Assembly: GCA_934045905.1 (NCBI GenBank)
Contig: OW203768.1
Coordinates: 30,223,060-30,287,059, forward strand
Origin: Leuctra nigra
Lineage: Eukaryota; Arthropoda; Insecta; Plecoptera; Leuctridae
DNA length: 64,000 nucleotides
Reading direction: 5' to 3'
The translations under genes were made by a program, and so were the position numbers. The first letter of the stretch is position 1. Every line of letters starts with the position of its first letter. The notes below the pieces were generated by a model. The model worked only from the letters and a program-made list of their open reading frames with translations, made no database searches and was not told the DNA's origin. Below are positions 57,740-64,000 of this stretch, one piece after another.

Positions 57740-60700
57740 ATCCTTCTTCTCTTCTTCATCTTTCTTCGAAATACAAAAAGATACAACAATTAAAGACATT
57801 TGCTGTAATTGCCTAAAATTTCAACAAAGTATATAAGCAATATAGTTTGGAACGTTCTCGCAGCTCGCATAGGATTGGAAAACATTGGACAACACTGTAA
57901 CATTGGATGTAATATCACCTATCTGAGGTCATATAATAGCCAAGCAAATCAATTATTTCCCAGCCTATAGTTCTGAACAAACCCAGACAACTGGTTGGTG
58001 GAGCCAGGTCACGTGTCTCGTAAGTGACGACATGTGGTGACATCTAGTGGGCAAGAGTGCGAACTATGTTCGATGTCAACAAGAGGTCTAGCTGCGAACG
58101 TCAATGTGTCGAACTGTCGACTGTATATTGAACATTTCACCCCATTCCACTTCGCAACGGAATAACATCTCGAGAAACTTCCGTTGTTTCTCTTTAGAAT
58201 AGAAACATATTCGATCCTCCTCGCTATTCGAAAGTATGTATGTATTCATATATTCAGTTTTTTTCTTACTGAGGATGTAATTTTCAAGGAATACAAAAAG
58301 AAATGATTTGAATATGACAAGAGTCTACTTCTATTGTTGGCCAGTTCTTTTACGTAGAAGTTGACTTCGAGAAAGTTCCTTATAATGGAAATCGATAAGC
58401 ATTTCTAGTACTTACTTCATAAAGTAACGCAGAACGTGAATGTAGTATTCTGTAAAATCCTGGGTAGAGACAAGCAATACTTTAGTTAAATTTAACTTTC
58501 TTAATTTACCTTAAATGACTTTCCGACTGAGGAAAACATCGCGTGACCTTGAAATCAGTTGCTATCTTTGTCCTGGACCCTTTGAGTTAGATACTAGAAT
58601 GTTTACCCTCCTCTTCAACTTGGATAACATTAATATTTATCACAATCAAAACACCAGCGTCAGTATCATACCGATATTAAAAGAAAACTAAATTATATCG
58701 ACGCGGACATTCGCCTGGACGAAGGGTTTTAGTGAATGTGAGAGAAATGAAAACTCTGCGAAGACATGATAGAGTTAGTATAGGGAAGTCTCGTGAAGAT
58801 TAGAATTCAGAATAATATTTATTTTATGAAAGTTGAGATGTTGCTGAACACAGATGTGGTATTATTTTTGTTGTTGGACGAATAGTTCTCATGTAATTAA
58901 TTTACAAAGTTTGATAGATCTCCTCTCATTTAAAACCAGGAAAATTGGCAATGACATCACAGTTTGCTATATTGCCATGGCAACAAGGGAATCCCCATGT
59001 CAACACAATGTTCAAGACTTGGAAATGACATCACAGTTCTGATTCTTGTTAAAGGCCGTTTCTCCCGCCAAAAATCATATGATATTTGAACTCGATTTTT
59101 ATGAATGAAAATTTAAGATTTCACAGGTAATAAGTGTATTTGTCATTATTATTTGTGTTTATTTATAGAAATTTACTAGAATAAAATTTCATGAGACTTC
59201 CCTATTGAAGATGAGAGAGAAACCTGCGGCGTGGAATGAGCTCGTGGAGAGAATGTACGAAGACAGAACTGAGAGAGCGAAGGACGAAGACCGTTAGTAA
59301 TTGATTTAGGAAACCGAGGCACGGTGGAAAGAGGCCATAGATAGAGATTGGTCAAGAAAATTAAACCAAGTATTTTATAATAAATCTGTTCTTCAGAGGT
59401 AGAAGGCTGGATGTCCATTCCAATGATTCTTGAGGTGAACTCATAAACCAGTTAATCTGCGTTCATCACATGTGTAATGGTGACATGAGTCATTGTGTAA
59501 GAGAATACTCCAATAAAACTAAATTTATTTACCTCAGTCCAATGGCAATTGATATCTCTTGTTTATATGATTCTAAAAGTGACATCGCACAACAAGAACA
59601 TTTAAATCTTGCCTTATTCCTCAGAGGTAAAGTAAATTTTTAACTATCCATTTTTTTTTAAATTTTACTTTGAACTATTCGTTCAGGACAAATTGCATAT
59701 CAGTTAAGAGTATAGATCTATTAAAGAACGGGAATGAATCCCACACCATTGGACAACATCCCAGTATTTTCCTGGCAACTGACAAACAGATAACGAGAAT
59801 GGAACCGATTACATCCCGAGCCAAATGCTCCCCGTCATCATTTTCATCTCATCAGAACCGTCTGCCAAGGATCATAATTCCCACCTCCAGCTGGAGGGTC
59901 GCCATCTATCGACCTGCGACGCCGACCACGTGGTCTGGCGACCGCTGCACTGGATGCAGTTGATTGCATCACGCCGTCCGGTCATGTGATGTGAAAGTGT
60001 CTGTGCTCGATCTGATACGTCATGTCACCACATGTCTACTCATTTCGACATCAGAAATCTAATTACAATGGAAATATCGTTTGCGCATTCCACATGATGG
60101 ACCGATCAACATAAATTGAACTAATTCCCAAACAATTACTCCAATTCATTTCTTCAAACAAGTCAATTGATCTGGTTTATTTGGTATTTTCGACTGTCTT
60201 CAATAATATCTAACTTTTTTCCTATTTCACAAATTATGTGTGAAACTTGCAAATATTACATTTTGGTATGTTTTGTTAATGGGTAAAAATTACAGAACCC
60301 TACCTTTAATAGTTTCGATGTAGTGACCTCTCAAAGAAGTTGATTTTTTTGCACCACGTATAAAAAGTACTACTCGTGCAAGCCCACAGGCTGACCCGTC
60401 TGATATTTAAGCAATTCACGAAGTACTTACAGAAAGGGCTTGAGTCCATTGGAGGTAGTTCTGAGATAATTTAGAAAAACATGCCGTGATAAAAGCCTTC
60501 GATGCATTTCGAAGGTCATTGCTTATCAATGCATTTACAGAGGGTTTGAACAGTGCTTAAAAGTAAAATAAATATGATTATGTCGCTCTATTATGATATT
60601 ATGACTTTTCAGTTATTTTTTTTAAGTGGGAGGCTGTTTTCCACGGTTCCTATTTCAATTGCAATGACACAGCTGGGCAGTTCCTCACCAAGTGAAACAT

Positions 60701-60984
60701 CATGTAGCGTTTCCACTTAAGAGTTGCAACGGCGGAGAAAATGTTCAACGATGTTCTACATTCCTTCTGATTGGTCAGCCACAGTTCTCGTTCTCGACAG
60801 TTCGGTACAGCGCTTGAGTTTAAATTGGCTCTTAGTTCATAGAAGGCGATCGAGTTCTTATAGAGACTTTCTATACCACGAGATAGGGAATTGCACATAG
60901 ACCGAAAGTCTCCATTTCGTTTGAAACGTACGCGTTTTTACATTATAAAAGTTTTCAAAAGTCCACTTGGTAGTAAGTTCACCC
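57740..60984. other. Gene-poor region
   Basis: No exon supported. Short ORFs at 58854, 59670 and 60650 show no recognisable protein. 59390-59500 is a copy of the dispersed ~100-bp repeat described separately. Confidence 0.35.
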
Positions 60985-61251
60985 GATTGTTGAACTTTGA
61001 CGAATTAAAAGTTCTGAAGAGGCATACATTTCCCCCCTAAAATGTAGTCTTGATTGTTGAACTTTGACGAATTAAAAGTTCTGAAGAGGCATACATTTCC
61101 CCCCTAAAATGTAGTCTTGATTGTTGAACTTTGACGAATTAAAAGTTCTGAAGAGGCATACATTTCCCCCCTAAAATGTAGTCTTGATTGTTGAACTTTG
61201 ACGAATTAAAAGTTCTGAAGAGGCATACATTTCCCCCCTAAAATGTAGTCT
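60985..61251. repeat. 67-bp tandem repeat, four identical copies
   Basis: Units start TTGTTGAACTTTGACGAATT and end CCCCCCTAAAATGTAGTC, with period 67 (TGAACTTTGA at 60991, 61058, 61125, 61192). I saw no differences between copies. Confidence 0.95.
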
Positions 61252-61290
61252 TTTTCTTTTAGTAGACTCTCGTGACGTTGACAGATGTAT

Positions 61291-61508
61291 ACACCCAACA
61301 AATCATAAAACGGTATTTTATCGAAACGGATTGGCTGCTTGTCAGGTTCCATGAGAATCAATTATTATCAATGAAATCAGAGCTCTGCACCTATACTAGA
61401 GGCAGATGACGAGTTAGCATAGAATTCATCGGATAATGTCATCAAACGTTTTTCAGCTAATCCATTTCTTTCAAATATACCGTTTTATCATATTTTGCTG
61501 AGTGTGGG
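61291..61508. mobile_element. MITE, ACACCCAACAAATCA family, copy 2
   Basis: 218 bp matching 38840-39051. Left ACACCCAACAAATCATAAAA CGGTATTTTATCG, right inverted ATATACCGTTTTATCA...GCTGAGTGTGG. It starts 40 bases after the 67-bp tandem array. Confidence 0.65.
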
Positions 61509-64000
61509 TAAGCATTTTTTTTTTAGCAAGTCTTCATTCCACGTTTTTGCACTGTTGTCTTTACTTCTTTGTTGAAATTGACTCAATTTTTCGAGTCCAA
61601 CACAGTTAGAACTTACATGCGCGTTGGAACGGTTTTCACCATGGGGGGGGGGGGGGGGGGGGGGACTGCCCCACCCGGAGATGTGGTCAGAGTTCTAGCA
61701 CCGCAGGACATCTTTTGGAATTTAAACAATTTAAAAGTAATTTTGGAGCTCTAAAACGCACAAACTAAATCAAGCAATTCCGTCAAATTGTTGCTCCGCC
61801 GGACGCTTTTAGTAGATACCTATTCTAAAGATTTGTTACACATATTGCTGTGTATTCACCGCTTCCCAGTAGTGAATCTTACATTAGACTGAAGAAGGTG
61901 TCAAATTCACAATTGTTTAAAGGAGCAGTGCGGTTATGTCAGAACGGTGACGTCAGTAAGTGCACTTCAGTGCAGTGCAAGTGCAGTGGACGTTTCTAGG
62001 TCAGATTAGTCTGAAACTTACTTGAAACGTCGACTATTTATCAGATGTATTCAAGAGTCAAAGCTTGAGGTAGTACCTAACATTTTGCTACCTTCTCAAG
62101 AATGACAAAACTAAACAACGGAATGGTTTATACTAACATAGTTATGTTACGTTACTAGGTTTATGTAACACAAGGGACTTAATACTAGTACTTTTTATTT
62201 GTGGTAATTATTCTCCTTATAACTTCAGGAAGAGTTTTTATTGAAACTGCAAGATTCCATAACGTTCGTTCCATATATTGATATTGATTGACAGTTTTAC
62301 AAAATCGCTTTTAATCTATTTTGAATACTATTTGAAATTTTCAGCTTGATATCGTCCGTAGTTTTGAAGAAACAGCGTCCCGGTCAATTCACGTTTTCTG
62401 AACGTGCGCTATTTGAGCTGCGTATAATCAATTTTTTGACACCCAAATTTGAGCAAGTGTAAATTTTTTTCCACAATAATAATGTTTTTGAAACTTGCAC
62501 ACATCACACCGTTGTATTATGTATTTTATGTTTATTTTCAGCCCGATGTGTGCAGTAATTTCGTCACAGCGTTGTCTCGCCCATGGTGGGTGTTTTTAGC
62601 GACCCGGTATTCGTACCTGCCGCGGTGTAGGGCAATGTCAAAGTTCCACTTTTTAACTTGGCTGGAATTTAATTACAAAGTTTTTTTTATGTCTTCCGTT
62701 GGTTGAATTTGACAGCGTTATTTAATTAGGAACGGCAGAGCAATATGCTGATTAAGTTATGGGTAGATTATTTCGTTAGTTATCATCAGTATTAGAGAAA
62801 TTCTGTATTTGGTCAGGATTACAAACTCAGGATGTGCTTCTTATTCGATTTTAAAATTGCAAACTGCGGGCCAAGGTTCGGTTTTACCAACTTTTATTAA
62901 AGTATTGATTAATGAACATGTGTTAATTTGGTCATTTAAGATTTTTCATTTGAAATTATAATACTAATAATTTTTTTAATTTTTGTTAAAAGGGGGTGTA
63001 CTTAATCTTATAATCAAAGATTTGTAAAAAACAGTCCTAAATTGTACAGGAGTGATAAACGTATTCACAACTTGTGATTCGAATTCCCCGAACTCAAGTT
63101 TAGAATGATTATACCGGGATTATTTGTATTGTTATGGTATTTATTAGAAAAGTTACGTCTACAATAATCGAGTTACAGAAAATGTCGAAAACAAAGTCTC
63201 ATTGCTTTTATAGTTTCGATTAAATGAAAACTGTTTAGCAACGGTCTCATCCTAAAAAGCTGACATTTTCATAAAGAAAACACAAGGTTCGAAAAAAAAC
63301 TCTACTTAAGCTGATATTAAGAAGAAACTTTCTACAAACGCGCAAACAAAGTTTTCATATAAAATACATTGAAACTTTGCAGACACAAGCTCGCTAAAAG
63401 CTCCAAGTTAACAAAAAAATATATAGTTTTTAGCTGTATTATTAAAATAGTCCTTTACGATCGGAGGGGAAACGAAAAATATTGTAGTTAATAACTAAAA
63501 TTAAGATGACGTTCTATGAAAGAAATTAATACATTATGTATTTAATTGCTTATATCTCAACATCTGATACGGATAGCGGTAAACACAAGATCTTGCTTTC
63601 TTCATTTTGTTTTGTACAAATGTTATAAAGAAATGATACTAGTATAGAGATAGAACGTGTTGGATGTTATTATATCAAGCTTTGCTCGAGTTAGATTAAT
63701 AGTAAGTGATATCTGTAAATCGAAAGACGCAGCACGGTTACACAAAAACCGCTCCATTTCATGGAATATGCACTTTAATAGTTTTTTAAACGTCGAAAGT
63801 TCGTTTACTCTAATAGAGCTCAGTCAATCTAGTTTTACTGAATTTAAGTGCACTTTGTATTCAGACTCGGGACTTATATACGATATTATTTATTGTAATA
63901 AACTACTTTTTCATGTTAATTAGGAGAAACATTTGATTCCTAAAGAAACAATGGACGGTGGAGGGGTGGGGGTCGTTATATATGGACATAAAGGTACATT
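61509..64000. other. Intergenic to window end, nothing recognised
   Basis: A poly-G tract is at 61644-61664. No exon, RNA gene or element could be supported. Confidence 0.4.

Noticed and set aside
57487..57816. Arg/Lys-rich and Pro/Leu-rich ORFs on the two strands
   Set aside because: Both come from the polypyrimidine tract and have no non-repetitive coding part.

Overview
The window looks like nuclear DNA of an insect, and I would guess a hemipteran such as a planthopper. The evidence is genes with short GT-AG exons, a divergent seven-transmembrane insect odorant receptor, about 35% GC with scattered GC-rich repeats, and very dense transposon debris. The order-level guess is inference. There is one 200-base assembly gap (17758-17957).

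Three host genes can be rebuilt from splice sites and reading phase, all on the minus strand. (1) 5509-14890 is an odorant-receptor gene with seven coding exons whose phases all agree; only the first exon, with the start codon, was not found. (2) 18007-21104 is a two-exon gene for a secreted or membrane-anchored leucine-rich-repeat protein. (3) 29998-31622 is a two-exon gene for a small secreted protein made of Ile/Val-Pro-Gly-Gln repeats. Its signal peptide is on a separate 57-base exon.

The rest is mostly mobile DNA. 1-3435 is the 5' part of a Ty3/gypsy-like LTR retrotransposon (LTR, primer-binding site, gag, start of a second frame) running off the left edge. At least seven end-to-end Helitron-like elements share the same termini: TTGAGCGAGCG at one end, and a hairpin followed by CCTAG at the other. 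They sit between A and T with no target duplication. One still carries the first 76 codons of what looks like a Rep/helicase protein. A second family ends in a hairpin followed by CTAGAT. I could delimit two hAT-type elements with 8-bp duplications, two TTA-flanked (PIF/Harbinger-like) MITEs, several foldback elements, tRNA-derived SINEs, a 5S-rRNA-derived SINE and a LINE reverse-transcriptase fragment. There are also several tandem arrays.

Layout: LTR element (1-3.4 kb); odorant receptor with transposon-filled introns (5.5-14.9 kb); repeats and gap (15-18 kb); LRR gene (18-21.1 kb); SINEs, microsatellites, Helitron-like and hairpin elements (21.4-29.9 kb); repeat-protein gene (30-31.6 kb); LINE, SINE, Helitron-like and hAT/foldback (32.7-40.1 kb); nested Helitron-like/hAT cluster (40.4-43.9 kb); gene-poor sequence with a long CTT tract, a large inverted repeat and further MITEs (44-57.2 kb); mostly featureless sequence with a 67-bp tandem repeat (57.2-64 kb). 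The three genes are not visibly related in function. The main interest is how the elements have inserted into each other and into introns close to splice sites.
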